Assembly: GCA_947579605.1 (NCBI GenBank)
Contig: OX388313.1
Location: 27,407,214 to 27,471,213 of the forward strand
DNA length: 64,000 nucleotides
Source of the DNA: Athripsodes cinereus
Lineage: Eukaryota; Arthropoda; Insecta; Trichoptera; Leptoceridae
Reading direction: 5' to 3'
Part shown: positions 1 to 12,493 of the stretch, one piece after another
How the letters are laid out: each line of letters starts with the position of its first letter
Numbering within the stretch: position 1 is the stretch's first letter
Notes under the pieces: generated by a model
The model's database searches: none
The model's input: the letters and a program-made list of their open reading frames with translations, nothing else
What the model was told of the DNA's origin: nothing
Translations under genes and position numbers: made by a program

Positions 1-2289
1 ACTATACCTACTGTAATAATTGATTCCCAAACTAGAAGTGACAACCCTATTCAGCTAGCTAAGAATTGTATGAATTTTCGCATTGTTGCAAATATACGTA
101 CGAAATATCGCATTCCTAATAGAATTAATTAACGAATTTTGGCCTTTCGTGATCGTCTCGATTTATCTATTAACTATTTTCATAGATTTGGACCCAGTAC
201 GTTGTGTTTTGACGATAATTGTACCTACGTTGTGTATTTTTAAAAACGCAAAATAAGTCACCTGAAATATACATTTCAATAATCAAAAAGAACAACAAAA
301 TCACAAAATCAGTAAAACAATTTAAACATGAATTATGATACATATTAACTCTGAGATCAACTTTGACGTCAGATCACTTACCTTGAGATACTGTAAAATA
401 ACATAATAAAAGTAGTGCACAGTAAGACATAAAATACAACTTAACAATCATTATAACATAAAATTCAAATAATATTATTCTATATCATTACGAGAATGTT
501 GTATGGTAACTGGTTGCCGATCTATGTCCCTACATAAGATAACCATTTCATAGTACAGTATCTATAGCCAATGCATGTGTGTTCCACAATATACCTAGAT
601 ACTAATTCGATGCGTCGAAAGGACAGTGGCGCACCCCAAACATTACCTTATTACTTTTAAATATTAATTAAATTTCAACACGATTGCTTTGACATCATTT
701 TCGGAGACTATAACTACTGGTTGTTAATGCATGGAAAGCATGCTGTGTCCATGCTGAAGGAGCGCCGCCTCCGCTCCCTCACGTCTCAAACTGTCCCATG
801 CCGCATTTTGAGCCCGTGTGCACTAATCTACATCCCGAATATATAAAATAATATATAATATGTATACTCATTTGAACATGCAGCTATATATATAATAAGA
901 ATAATTATAAATATATGTTAAGAAGCTTTGTCTAGGACCCTGGCGGGAAACGGGGCAAGACCCATATTGACCCTTGTCTCAAAAGCTGAATCGAAGAGAT
1001 AGGAGCAGGGCTTGCTAACGGTACACCTACATTTCGAAGCAGGATTAGGACTGGAATTGTTAGTATATAGTATATGTTTCTACAAAGTACATAATACGTC
1101 TCGTGCATAATTGTATAATAATAATGATAAATATGTGGTTACGAATAGATCAAACCCACACTATAGACACAAGGTAGCTAGTCTAGTGTCGATAGGCAGA
1201 AGGGATCCATATCCATAAGGTAATCTCGACAAGATTTAGCTATAAAAGACTACATATTTATGGTGAGGTGAATTTAGGTATCATGTAAGTCAAATAAAAA
1301 TATATTAAGACCAATAAATACATAAATATTACTTATGATTAGTGTCATGCAAAATATCAAATTTGTTCCTTCCATGATATCGCAGCAATTACAGCATGTT
1401 GAACAAGTAGAAAAATCCAGTAAGTTCGTAGAATACAAATGACATTCGACGATAAAATATGTAATTAAATTAATAATCAAATAATATCCTGATCAACGTA
1501 CAACTTCTCTCCAAACTGCATAATCTTTCGTTATGGTAAAATAAATTAAATAAAAGTATAATATTGGGTAGAGCGGTGCGCCACTGTTATTAGTCTAGTT
1601 CTAGATGTGTCGGACCGCGCTATATAAAATCAGCCACAGGTACATACATACATACAATAATACTGAAAATAAATGTACATATAACACATAATTCCTTCGT
1701 TTTCAAAATCCGTAAAATAATAAATCCTTGAGTACAAATATTGCCTTGTAGACAACAGACATCCTGAGAGTATCCTAACACCTAGATATAAATAATAAAT
1801 TAATAATATTAAAAGAAAATCTTATCTTAGACAGCTGGCAGCATCACGGATTTTAAATGCTAATTAAAAGTAATTTAGGATGATCTTTATATATTCCCAA
1901 TTGTGGAAATATCACTAAAAAATAATGTACTAACTACTACGAAGGTGGGTAAATAAATATTAAAATATATCGAATTCAAACACTGAGATTAATATGATTG
2001 AGTCCCACCTCTCCCAGGCTCAAAACTAAACTGCCTAGAGTAATAAGTACTCTGTCTTCAGACCCTGAAAATGTCGACCCAAAGCAACAAAACAAAAAAA
2101 AAAACTACATCCATCTCTTCCTGACACACACCGAAATATACCTGTCTCTGTCTCCTACATAGCTAGTTGTGTTCAACAACCACTTGAGATTGCACTCTCT
2201 CATTCCCAAATTAATTACCTACTACAAATATTCCATCTAGGTATACGAAAATAATATTTACAATCTTGTATATATTCATATCATCACAA
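1..2289. other. AT-rich stretch with nothing recognised
   Basis: No coding pattern, tRNA or known repeat is seen. GC-richer patches lie at about 720-830 and 940-1060 but carry no sustained open frame. Confidence 0.5.
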
Positions 2290-3432
2290 CAGGTACGAAG
2301 TTGGCACGTCATGGCTTCAGGAGGAGAATATCTCAACTCAACTGAAGCCCAATGACTAGAGACACTTGTCTCTCTGAAGGTCAGCTGATGAGTGATGGCA
2401 GGAGCGATCCTTATACCAAGGACGCCTGTTTACGACTCACTGCTCGCTACGACTCACTGATAACGACTGTTCACCACTGATGGCTGATGGAGACTCACTT
2501 CTGTTCAAGGACATTTCTCTGCTGTTCCTTGAGTGGTGTAGAGAGGGGTTGGTCCTACCCCTTCGATGACGCGATACATCCACGTGCAGCGGCGTGATTG
2601 GTTGATTGCAGTAGCAATACACGCCTACTGCAAGTTCCATTGTATTACGGGTACAACTGCACCCTTGTCTGCATTCCAGGAATTATGTACATGATGAAAT
2701 AAATATTTACAAATAAGTTTGATATTGTTAAGCGTCCAATGCGCTGATTTATAATTATTAATTAATTCACATATGAATATTTAAAGCGTCTCTTGCACTG
2801 ATATTAAATATAAAACATTTCTTGTGTCCATTATCACCATTATTATTATAGCGTCTTTTCGCACAGCACAAATAACACACATCTTATTCTATTACATAGC
2901 ACAATACAACCCTTTAGGTAGATAATTAAATACTCAAACTACGTATGTTACAATAAAATTAAAATTCATACCTAAAGAGTCGTTTACATAATTCAAAACA
3001 TATCATCGGTATCGACACTCAATATCTCGAAGCGTAGGTACATATAAAAAATTCCAACCAAGCCGATACTAAATAATAACAATAATACAAACGCATTCTA
3101 TAATATTCATTTTAAAAACAATTAGCCGAAGTATGTACACAATGAATGCGCCTTAATACTTTGAGTTATTATTATTTTATTACCCCTGTTGCTATGTAGG
3201 TACAAATTTAAATAAACAATGATATTTTTTATATAGGTACGAAAATTAGTAAACAATTAAGAACAATATTAACGCAGGTACCTTTTAAGTACGACGATAT
3301 TTTTAATGTTGGGACTTTCAGAGTTCTTATGAACTGCATTGTTTTATATTGAAATCCCGTACAACTTTCTAAATAACAATTATATTTTTTAATGATAACT
3401 TTTCGGCACAATACCTACTATACCGGGCATAT
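2290..3432 (-). mobile_element. ~1.13-kb interspersed repeat, copy 1 (possible solo LTR)
   Basis: This segment aligns along its length to 55610-56741. Both copies end on the plus strand at the same CCGGGCATATCA and start near ACAGGT before GAGTTGGC or GAAGTTGGC. Read on the minus strand it begins TGATATGCCC and contains TATAAGG about 250 nt from the far end, as an LTR promoter might. No TG...CA pair or target duplication could be confirmed, so the class is open. The satellite starts directly at its right edge. Confidence 0.55.
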
Positions 3433-3555
3433 CAAATATTTTGATCAAAATGAACTAAATACCCACATTATCGTCATATTCTGATTAAACTGTCAAACAT
3501 ATTCATGAAATCACCAATTTACGGTGGACCTGTCAAAAATATTCACATTAGATTT
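3433..3555 (-). repeat. Inverted satellite segment at the array edge
   Basis: About one subunit of the satellite is in reverse orientation: it reads CCCACATTATCGTCATATTC and then the reverse complement of the GACAGGTCCACCGT region. Forward-oriented units begin after about 3556, so the array has a head-to-head junction near 3550. Confidence 0.8.
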
Positions 3556-4251
3556 TAATCAAAATCATTAGTTTCTATGAATATTTTTGACAGGTAGACC
3601 ATGACAGATTTTGATCAAAATCTTTCTATGCATATTTTTAACAGGTAGACCATGATAGACCATAAAGCGGTGATTTTATGAAAATTTAAACAGTTCATTG
3701 GGTATTTTAAGAAATTTTTCTCAAAATATATATACGAATATTTTAATTCCAAATATGACGATTTTTGGTTAATATTGATCAAAAATTTTTTGGTTAATAT
3801 TGATCAAAAATTTTATGTGAATATTTTTCATAGATTCTACCATGAAGTGGTAATTTCATGAATATGTTGACAGTTTTATCATGATTTGACGATTTTTGGT
3901 TATTTTGTAAATTTCGATCAAAAATTTTATGTGAATATGACTGACAGCTAGACCATTGTTGACCATGAAGTGGGTTGACAGTTCTACGGGTATTTCAGAA
4001 AATTTTAATCCAATTTAATGTAAACAAATGATTTTGACAGGTCTTCCATGAAGTAGTTATTTTATGAATATTTTGACAGTATATTTATGATTTCACGATT
4101 TTCAAGGCTTTTTGGTTATATTTGGATCAAAAATTTTATATGAATATTTTTGACAGATCTACCGTGAATTGGTGATTTCACGAATATGTTTGAGAGTTTA
4201 ATCAGAATATGACGATAAAGTGGGTATTTTGGTTAATTTTGATCAAAAAAT

Positions 4252-4308
4252 TATAATAATAATAATAATAACAGTTTATTAAACACAATATCATTTTACA
4301 ATACGAAT
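4252..4308 (-). mobile_element. Tiny LINE 3' tail inserted in the satellite
   Basis: On the minus strand the segment reads as unrelated sequence, then TTTAATAAACTGTTATT and an (ATT)n run. A polyadenylation signal followed by a short tandem tail is typical of a severely 5'-truncated LINE. It interrupts a satellite subunit. Confidence 0.5.
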
Positions 4309-5149
4309 ATTATACGAATATTTTTGATAGGTAGGCCATGGTTAACCATAAAGTGGTGATTTTATGAAATTTTGACAGTTTAATCATGATTTGACGATTT
4401 TTGGGATTTTTGGTAAATTTTGATCAAATTTTTATGTCAATATTTTTGAGGGGTTAAAACCTGAAGTGGTAATTTGATGAATATTTTGACAGTTTAATCA
4501 TGATTTGACGATTTTATGGGCATTTTGGTTTCATTTGGATCAAAAAATTTTGTGGAGTGGTGATTTTATAAAGATTCTGACAGTTCTACTGGTATTTCAG
4601 AAAATTTTCATCAAAATGTGTATACGAATATTGTTGATAGGTCTGCCATGAAATAATGATTTTATGAATATTTGCAACAATTTTATCAGAATATGACGAT
4701 AATGTGGGTAGTTTGGTTAATTTTGACCAAAATGTTTATACGAATAATTTTGAAAGGTCTTCCATGAAGTGGAGATTTTCTGAATATTTTGACAGTTCAG
4801 TCATGATTTGAAGATTTCATGGGCTTTTTGGTTATATTTGGATCAAAAATTTTATATAAATATTTTTGACAGGTCTACCGTGAAATTGGTTATTTCATAT
4901 TCATGTTTGACAGCTTAATCAGAATATGACGATAATGTGGGTATTTTGGTTAATTTTGATCAAAAAGTTTATAGGAATATTTTTGACAGGTAGACCATGG
5001 TAATCCATAAATTGGGGATTTTATGAAGATTTTGACAATTCTACGGGTATTTAAGGAAATTTTGCTCAAAGTGTGTATACGAATAGTTTTGACAGGTCTA
5101 GCATGAATCGGCTTTTTTATGAATGAAATTATGGTTTTTTGGTTAATTT

Positions 5150-6400
5150 CAATCAAAAATTTTATAATTACATTTTGTTAATATTTTTGACAGGTCCACC
5201 GTGAATTGGTGATTTCATGAATATGTTTTTTGGGTAATTTTGATCAAAAATTTTATGTGAATATTTTTGAAAGCATCTACCATGAAGTGGTAATTTGATG
5301 ATTTTTGGGTTTTTTGTTAAATTTTGATCAAAAATTTTATGTGAATATTTTTGACAGATAGGCATGGTTGACCATAAAGTGGTGATTTTATGAAGATTTT
5401 GACAGTTCTACGAGTATGTTAGAAAATTTTGCGTTTAAACGAATAATTTTGACCGGTCTAGCATGAATTGGCTCTTTTATGAAAATTTTTGACATTCCAT
5501 TCAAAATATAACGATTTCATGTTTTTTTTGGTTAATTTCAATAAAAAAATTTATAATTATATTATGTTAATATTTTTGACAGGTCCACCGTGAATTGGTG
5601 ATTTATTGAATATTTTGACAGTTTAATCATGATTTGACGATTTTATGGGTTTTTTGGTTATATTTGGATCAAAAATTTTATATAAATATTTTTGAAAAGT
5701 CCACCGTGAATTGGTGATTTCATGAATTTTTGCAACAATTTTATCAGAATGTGACGATAATGTGGGTAGTTTGGTAAATATTGATGAAATGTATATACGA
5801 ATATTTTTGTCTGCCATGAAATAATGATTTTATGAATATTTTTGGCAGTCCAATCATGAGATGACGATTATGTGGGTCGGTTAATAGATTTTGATCAAAA
5901 TGTTTCTATGAAAATTTGACAGGTAGAAAATATTGATCAAAATGTGGATACGAATAATTTTGACAGGTCTTCCATGAAGTGGTGATTTAATGAATATTTT
6001 GACAGTTTAATCATGATTTGACGATTTTATGGGTTTTTTGGTTATATTTGGATCAAAAATTTTATATAAATATTTTTGACAGGTACACCGTGAACTGGTG
6101 ATTTCATGAAGATTTGCAACAATTTTATCAGTGGGTAGTTTGGTAACTACCATCCAACCAAACTACCAACAGATAATGTGGGTAGTTTGGTAAATTTTGA
6201 TGATATGTTTACGAATATTTTTGACAGGTCCACCGTGAATTGGCGATTTCATGAATATTTTTTTGCAACAATTTTATCAGAATTTGACGATAATGTGGGT
6301 AGTTTGGTTAATTTTGACCAAAATGTTTATACGAATATTTTTGATAGGTCTGCCATGAAATAATGATTTCATTAATATTTTTGGCAGTCCAATCATGGGA
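5150..6400 (+). repeat. Large satellite block A (empty SINE site at ~5480)
   Basis: This block is near-identical to 7346-8880 and 9476-10725. Offset to the middle block is 2196 bp before the SINE site and 2476 bp after it. The sequence GAAAATTTTTGACATTCC at 5481-5498 is the uninterrupted insertion site. Homology to 6930-7340 extends left to about 4760. Confidence 0.85.
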
Positions 6401-7345
6401 TGAATATTTATAGATTACGACGGGTCGGTCGTCTATTTTGTTCGTCTACGACAATTTTGATCAAAATGTTTCTATCATCATTTTCGACAGGTCTTCCATG
6501 AAGTGGTGATTATATGATGATTTTGACAGTTCTACGGGAATTTTTGGAAATTTTGATCAAAATCAATAAATTTTCTGAGAATTGGCTATTATATGATTTT
6601 TTTTTACATTTAATTCAAAATATTATGACGATTTTATGGGTTTTTTGGTTTATTTTGATCAAAAAATTTATGTGAATATTTTTGAAAGGTTTAGATCATG
6701 GTAGACCATGAAGTGGTAATTTGATGAATATTTTGACAGTTTAATCATGATTGGACGATTTTTGTGTTTTTTGTTAAATTTTGATCAAAAATTTTATGTG
6801 AATATTTCATGGTGGTAGTGTTAGTAGATATAGATAGTAGCCATAAAGTGGAGATTTTATGAAGATTTTGACAGTTCTACGGGTGTTTCAGAAAATTTTG
6901 ATCAAAATGTGTATAGGAATAATTTTGAAAGGTGAAGTGGAGATTTTCTGAATATTTTGACAGTTCAGTCATGATTTGAAGATTTCATGGGCTTTTTGGT
7001 TATATTTGGATCAAAAATTTTATATAAATATTTTTGACAGGTCTACCGTGAAATTGGTTATTTCATATTCATGTTTGACAGCTTAATCAGAATATGACGA
7101 TAATGTGGGTATTTTGGTTAATTTTGATCAAAAAGTTTATAGGAATATTTTTGACAGGTAGACCATGGTAATCCATAAATTGGGGATTTTATGAAGATTT
7201 TGACAATTCTACGGGTATTTAAGGAAATTTTGCTCAAAGTGTGTATACGAATAGTTTTGACAGGTCTAGCATGAATCGGCTTTTTTATGAAATTTTTTGA
7301 CATTTTATTCAAAATATGACGTATCATGGGTTTTTTGGTTAATTT

Positions 7346-8880
7346 CAATCAAAAATTTTATAATTACATTTTGTTAATATTTTTGACAGGTCCACCGTGA
7401 ATTGGTGATTTCATGAATATGTTTTTTGGGTAATTTTGATCAAAAATTTTATGTGAATATTTTTGAAAGCATCTACCATGAAGTGGTAATTTGATGATTT
7501 TTGGGTTTTTTGTTAAATTTTGATCAAAAATTTTATGTGAATATTTTTGACAGATAGGCATGGTTGACCATAAAGTGGTGATTTTATGAAGATTTTGACA
7601 GTTCTACGAGTATGTTAGAAAATTTTGCGTTTAAACGAATAATTTTGACAGGTTTAGCATGAATTGGCTCTTTTATGAAAATTTTTGACATCTCTCTCTC
7701 TCTCTCTCCATCACGGCATATCCCACAAGTGGGGTAGCCAGCAGACCAGCTGCATACAAAATATGCAAGCTGTCTTCTCCGTGCCAATATAAAATCAAGA
7801 CATTCAGGATGGGTGGCAAACCTCATCGCTGAATTTAAGATGTAAAATGTCTTATTTTTTCGAACACCTGCCTTTTACAGGACACTCGAAAACTTATGGA
7901 GAAGAGTGGGAGACCAATTCTTTACCGGGTTCTCCACGGGACAGTTCATTCAGTTCACAAATTTTTGACATTCCATTCAAAATATAACGATTTCATGTTT
8001 TTTTTGGTTAATTTCAATAAAAAAATTTATAATTATATTATGTTAATATTTTTGACAGGTCCACCGTGAATTGGTGATTTATTGAATATTTTGACAGTTT
8101 TATCATGATTTGACGATTTTATGGGTTTTTTGGTTATATTTGGATCAAAAATTTTATATTAATATTTTTGAAAAGTCCACCGTGAATTGGTGATTTCATG
8201 AATTTTTGCAACAATTTTATCAGAATGTGACGATAATGTGGGTAGTTTGGTAAATATTGATGAAATGTATATACGAATATTTTTGTCTGCCATGAAATAA
8301 TGATTTTATGAATATTTTTGGCAGTCCAATCATGAGATGGGTCCAATTATGTGGGTCGGTTAATATATTTTGATCAAAATGTTTCTATGAAAATTTGACA
8401 GGTAGAAAATATTGATCAAAATGTGGATACGAATAATTTTGACAGGTCTTCCATGAAGTGGTGATTTAATGAATATTTTGACAGTTTAATCATGATTTGA
8501 CGATTTTATGGGTTTTTTGGTTATATTTGGATCAAAAATTTTATATAAATATTTTTGACAGGTACACCGTGAACTGGTGATTTCATGAAGATTTGCAACA
8601 ATTTTATCAGTGGGTAGTTTGGTAACTACCAACCAACCAAACTACCAACAGATAATGTGGGTAGTTTGGTAAATTTTGATGATATGTTTACGAATATTTT
8701 TGACAGGTCCACCGTGAATTGGCGATTTCATGAATATTTTTTTGCAACAATTTTATCAGAATTTGACGATAATGTGGGTAGTTTGGTTAATTTTGACCAA
8801 AATGTTTATACGAATATTTTTGATAGGTCTGCCATGAAATAATGATTTCATTAATATTTTTGGCAGTCCAATCATGGGAT
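7346..8880 (+). repeat. Large satellite block B (contains the SINE-like insertion)
   Basis: This is the middle of three duplicate blocks. It differs from the others mainly by the insertion at 7691-7958. Near 6190, 8670 and 10510 all three blocks share the unusual non-satellite string GTAACTACCA followed by ACCAAACTACCAACAG. Confidence 0.85.
7691..7958 (-). mobile_element. SINE-like family S1, full copy with 12-bp target duplication
   Basis: The family sense strand starts TCCCGTGGAGCACCCGG, passes GTCTCCCACTCTTCTCC, then a B-box-like GGTGTTCGAAAA, then GGTTTGCCACCCATCCTGAA and TGGCACGGAGAAGACAGC, and ends CTTGTGGGATATGCCGTGAT followed by a microsatellite. It is about 235 bp and non-coding. 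In this copy the 3' microsatellite is (GA)9 (seen as TC at 7691-7708), and 17 extra nucleotides precede the usual 5' end. AAATTTTTGACA flanks it at 7679-7690 and 7959-7970. It is probably mobilised by a LINE (inference). Confidence 0.8.
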
Positions 8881-9475
8881 GACGATTTATAGATTACGAC
8901 GGGTCGGTTTATAGATTTTGATCAAAATGTTTCTATCATCATTTTCGACAGGTCTTCCATGAAGTGGTGATTATATGATGATTTTGACAGTTCTACGGGA
9001 ATTTTTGGAAATTTTGATCAAAATCAATAAATATTCTGAGAATTGGCTATTATATGATTTTTTTTTACATTTAATTCAAAATATTATGACGATTTTATGG
9101 GTTTTTTGGTTTATTTTGATCAAAAAATTTATGTGAATATTTTTGAAAGGTTTAGATCATGGTAGACCATGAAGTGGTAATTTGATGAATATTTTGACAG
9201 TTTAATCATGATTGGACGATTTTTGTGTTTTTTGTTAAATTTTGATCAAAAATTTTATGTGAATATTTCATGGTGGTAGTGTTAGTAGATATAGATAGTA
9301 GCAATAAAGTGGAGATTTTATGAAGATTTTGACAGTTCTACGGGTATTTAAGGAAATTTTGCTCAAAGTGTGTATATGAATAGTTTTGACAGGTCTAGCA
9401 TGAATCGGCTTTTTTATGAAATTTTTTGACATTTTATTCAAAATATGACGTATCATGGGTTTTTTGGTTAATTTC

Positions 9476-10725
9476 AATCAAAAATTTTATAATTACATTT
9501 TGTTAATATTTTTGACAGGTCCACCGTGAATTGGTGATTTCATATGTTTTTTGGGTAATTTTGATCAAAAATTTTATGTGAATATTTTTGAAAGCATCTA
9601 CCATGAAGTGGTAATTTGATGATTTTTGGGTTTTTTGTTAAATTTTGATCAAAAATTTTATGTGAATATTTTTGACAGATAGGCATGGTTGACCATAAAG
9701 TGGTGATTTTATGAAGATTTTGACAGTTCTACGAGTATGTTAGAAAATTTTGCGTTTAAACGAATAATTTTGACAGGTCTAGCATGAATTGGCTCTTTTA
9801 TGAAAATTTTTGACATTCCATTCAAAATATAACGATTTCATGTTTTTTGGTTAATTTCAATAAAAAAATTTATAATTATATTATGTTAATATTTTTGACA
9901 GGTCCACCGTGAATTGGTGATTTATTGAATATTTTGACAGTTTAATCATGATTTGACGATTTTATGGGTTTTTTGGTTATATTTGGATCAAAAATTTTAT
10001 ATTAATATTTTTGAAAAGTCCACCGTGAATTGGTGATTTCATGAATTTTTGCAACAATTTTATCAGAATGTGACGATAATGTGGGTAGTTTGGTAAATAT
10101 TGATGAAATGTATATACGAATATTTTTGTCTGCCATGAAATAATGATTTTATGAATATTTTTGGCAGTCCAATCATGAGATGGGTCCAATTATGTGGGTC
10201 GGTTAATATATTTTGATCAAAATGTTTCTATGAAAATTTGACAGGTAGAAAATATTGATCAAAATGTGGATACGAATAATTTTGACAGGTCTTCCATGAA
10301 GTGGTGATTTAATGAATATTTTGACAGTTTAATCATGATTTGACGATTTTATGGGTTTTTTGGTTATATTTGGATCAAAAATTTTATATAAATATTTTTG
10401 ACAGGTACACCGTGAACTGGTGATTTCATGAAGATTTGCAACAATTTTATCAGTGGGTAGTTTGGTAACTACCAACCAACCAAACTACCAACAGATAATG
10501 TGGGTAGTTTGGTAAATTTTGATGATATGTTTACGAATATTTTTGACAGGTCCACCGTGAATTGGCGATTTCATGAATATTTTTTTGCAACAATTTTATC
10601 AGAATTTGACGATAATGTGGGTAGTTTGGTTAATATTGACCAAAATGTTTATACGAATATTTTTGATAGGTCTGCCATGAAATAATGATTTCACTAATAT
10701 TTTTGGCAGTCCAATCATGGGATGA
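9476..10725 (+). repeat. Large satellite block C (empty SINE site at ~9805)
   Basis: Its right part lies 1843 bp beyond the matching part of block B. It carries small deletions (for example near 9541 and 9845) and an uninterrupted AATTTTTGACATTCC at the SINE site. Confidence 0.85.
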
Positions 10726-12493
10726 CGATTTATAGATTACGACGGGTCGGTTTATAGAATCTGATCAAAATGTTTCTATCATCATTTTCGACAGGTCTTT
10801 TGAATATTTTTGAAAGGTTTAGATCATGGTAGACCATGAAGTGGTAATTTGATGAATATTTTGACAGTTTAATCATGATTGGACGATTTTTGTGTTTTTT
10901 GTTAAATTTTGATCAAAAATTTTATGTGAATATTTCATGGTGGTAGTGTTAGTAGATATAGATAGTAGCCATAAAGTGGAGATTTTATGAAGATTTTGAC
11001 AGTTCTACGGGTGTTTCAGAAAATTTTGATCAAAATGTGTATAGGAATAATTTTGAAAGGTGAAGTGGAGATTTTCTGAATATTTTGACAGTTCAGTCAT
11101 GATTTGAAGATTTCATGGGCTTTTTGGTTATATTTGGATCAAAAATTTTATATAAATATTTTTGACAGGTCTACCGTGAAATTGGTTATTTCATATTCAT
11201 GTTTGACAGCTTAATCAGAATATGACGATAATGTGAGTATTTTGGTTAATTTTGGTCAAAATGTTTACCTATACGAATATTTTTGACAGGTCTGCCATGA
11301 AATAACGTTTTTATGAATATTTTTGACAGGTAGACTAAGATTAACTATAAACTGGTGATTTTATGAATATTTTGATAGTTCTACGGGTATTTCAGAAAAT
11401 TTTGATCAAAATGTGTATACGAATAATTTTGAAAGGTCTTCCATGAAGTGGTGATTATATGAATATTTTGACAGTTCAATCATGATTTGACGATTTTATG
11501 GGCTTTTGGTTATATGTGGATCAAAAATTTGTTATGAATATTTTTGACAGGTCTACCGTGAATTGGTGATTTCATGAATATCAGTTGAATCAGAATATGA
11601 CGATAATGTGGGTATTTTGGTTAATTTTGATCAAAATGTTTATAGGAATATTTTTGACAGGTAGACCATGGTAATCCATAAAGTGGAGATTTTATGAAGA
11701 TTTTGACAGTTCTACGGGTGTTTCAGAAAATTTTGATCAAAATGTGTATAGGAATAATTTTGAAAGGTCTTCCATGAAGTGGTGATTTTCTGAATATTTT
11801 GACAGTTCAGTCATGATTTGACGATTTCATGGGCTTTTTTGTTATATGTATTTGGATCAAAAAATTTATATGAATATTTTTGACAGGTCTACTGTGAAAT
11901 TGGTGATTTCATGAATATGTTTGACATTTTAATCAGAATATGACGATAATGTGAGTATTTTGGTTAATTTTGGTCAAAATGTTTACCTATACGAATATTT
12001 TTGACAGGTCTGCCATGAAATAACGTTTTTATGAATATTTTTGACAGGTAGACTAAGATTAACTATAAACTGGTGATTTTATGAATATTTTGATAGTTCT
12101 ACGGGTATTTCAGAAAATTTTGATCAAAATGTGTATACGAATAATTTTGAAAGGTCTTCCATGAAGTGGTGATTATATGAATATTTTGACAGTTCAATTA
12201 TGATTTGACGATTTTATGGGCTTTTGGTTATATGTGGATCAAAAATTTGTTATGAATATTTTTGACAGGTCTACCGTGAATTGGTGATTTCATGAATATC
12301 AGTTGAATCAGAATATGACGATAATGTGGGTATTTTGGTTAATTTTGATCAAAATGTTTATACGAATATTTTTGACAGGTAGACCATGGTAAACCATAAA
12401 CTGGTGATTTTATGAATATTTTGACAGTTCTACGGGTATTTCAGAAAATTTTGATCAAAATGTGTATATGAATAATTTTGAAAGGTCTTCCAT

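Larger units (their letters stand above)
3556..12493 (+). repeat. Complex satellite array, ~105-120-bp subunits
   Basis: About 9 kb of tandem subunits share the string TTTTGACAGGTCTACCATGA, then GTGGTGATTTTATGAATATT, then TTTGACAGTTYAATCATGA, and a palindromic core TTTTGATCAAAA. At least three subunit types alternate, distinguished by CTACGGGTATTTCAG, GATTTGACGATTTTATGGG and GAATATGACGATAATGTGGG, giving higher-order units of about 330-390 bp, seen for instance at 11402, 11737, 12122 and 12451. A larger ~720-bp period is clear at 11237 versus 11957. Short open frames here repeat because the DNA repeats; they are not genes. Confidence 0.93.

Noticed and set aside
624..1587. A hAT-like element bounded by CAGTGGCGCACC and its complement
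   Set aside because: The 12-13-bp inverted match is real, but no 8-bp target duplication exists (CGAAAGGA versus TTATTAGT) and the interior shows no transposase.
6178..6363. Identical 61-codon open frames repeated at 6178, 8657 and 10500, and 65-70-codon minus frames at 5168, 7364, 8134 and 9977
   Set aside because: They are translations of duplicated satellite DNA; there is no codon structure and no start context, and their conservation is explained by block duplication.
3433..12493. A CRISPR array
   Set aside because: The genome is eukaryotic, subunits are contiguous without unique spacers, and no cas genes are present.
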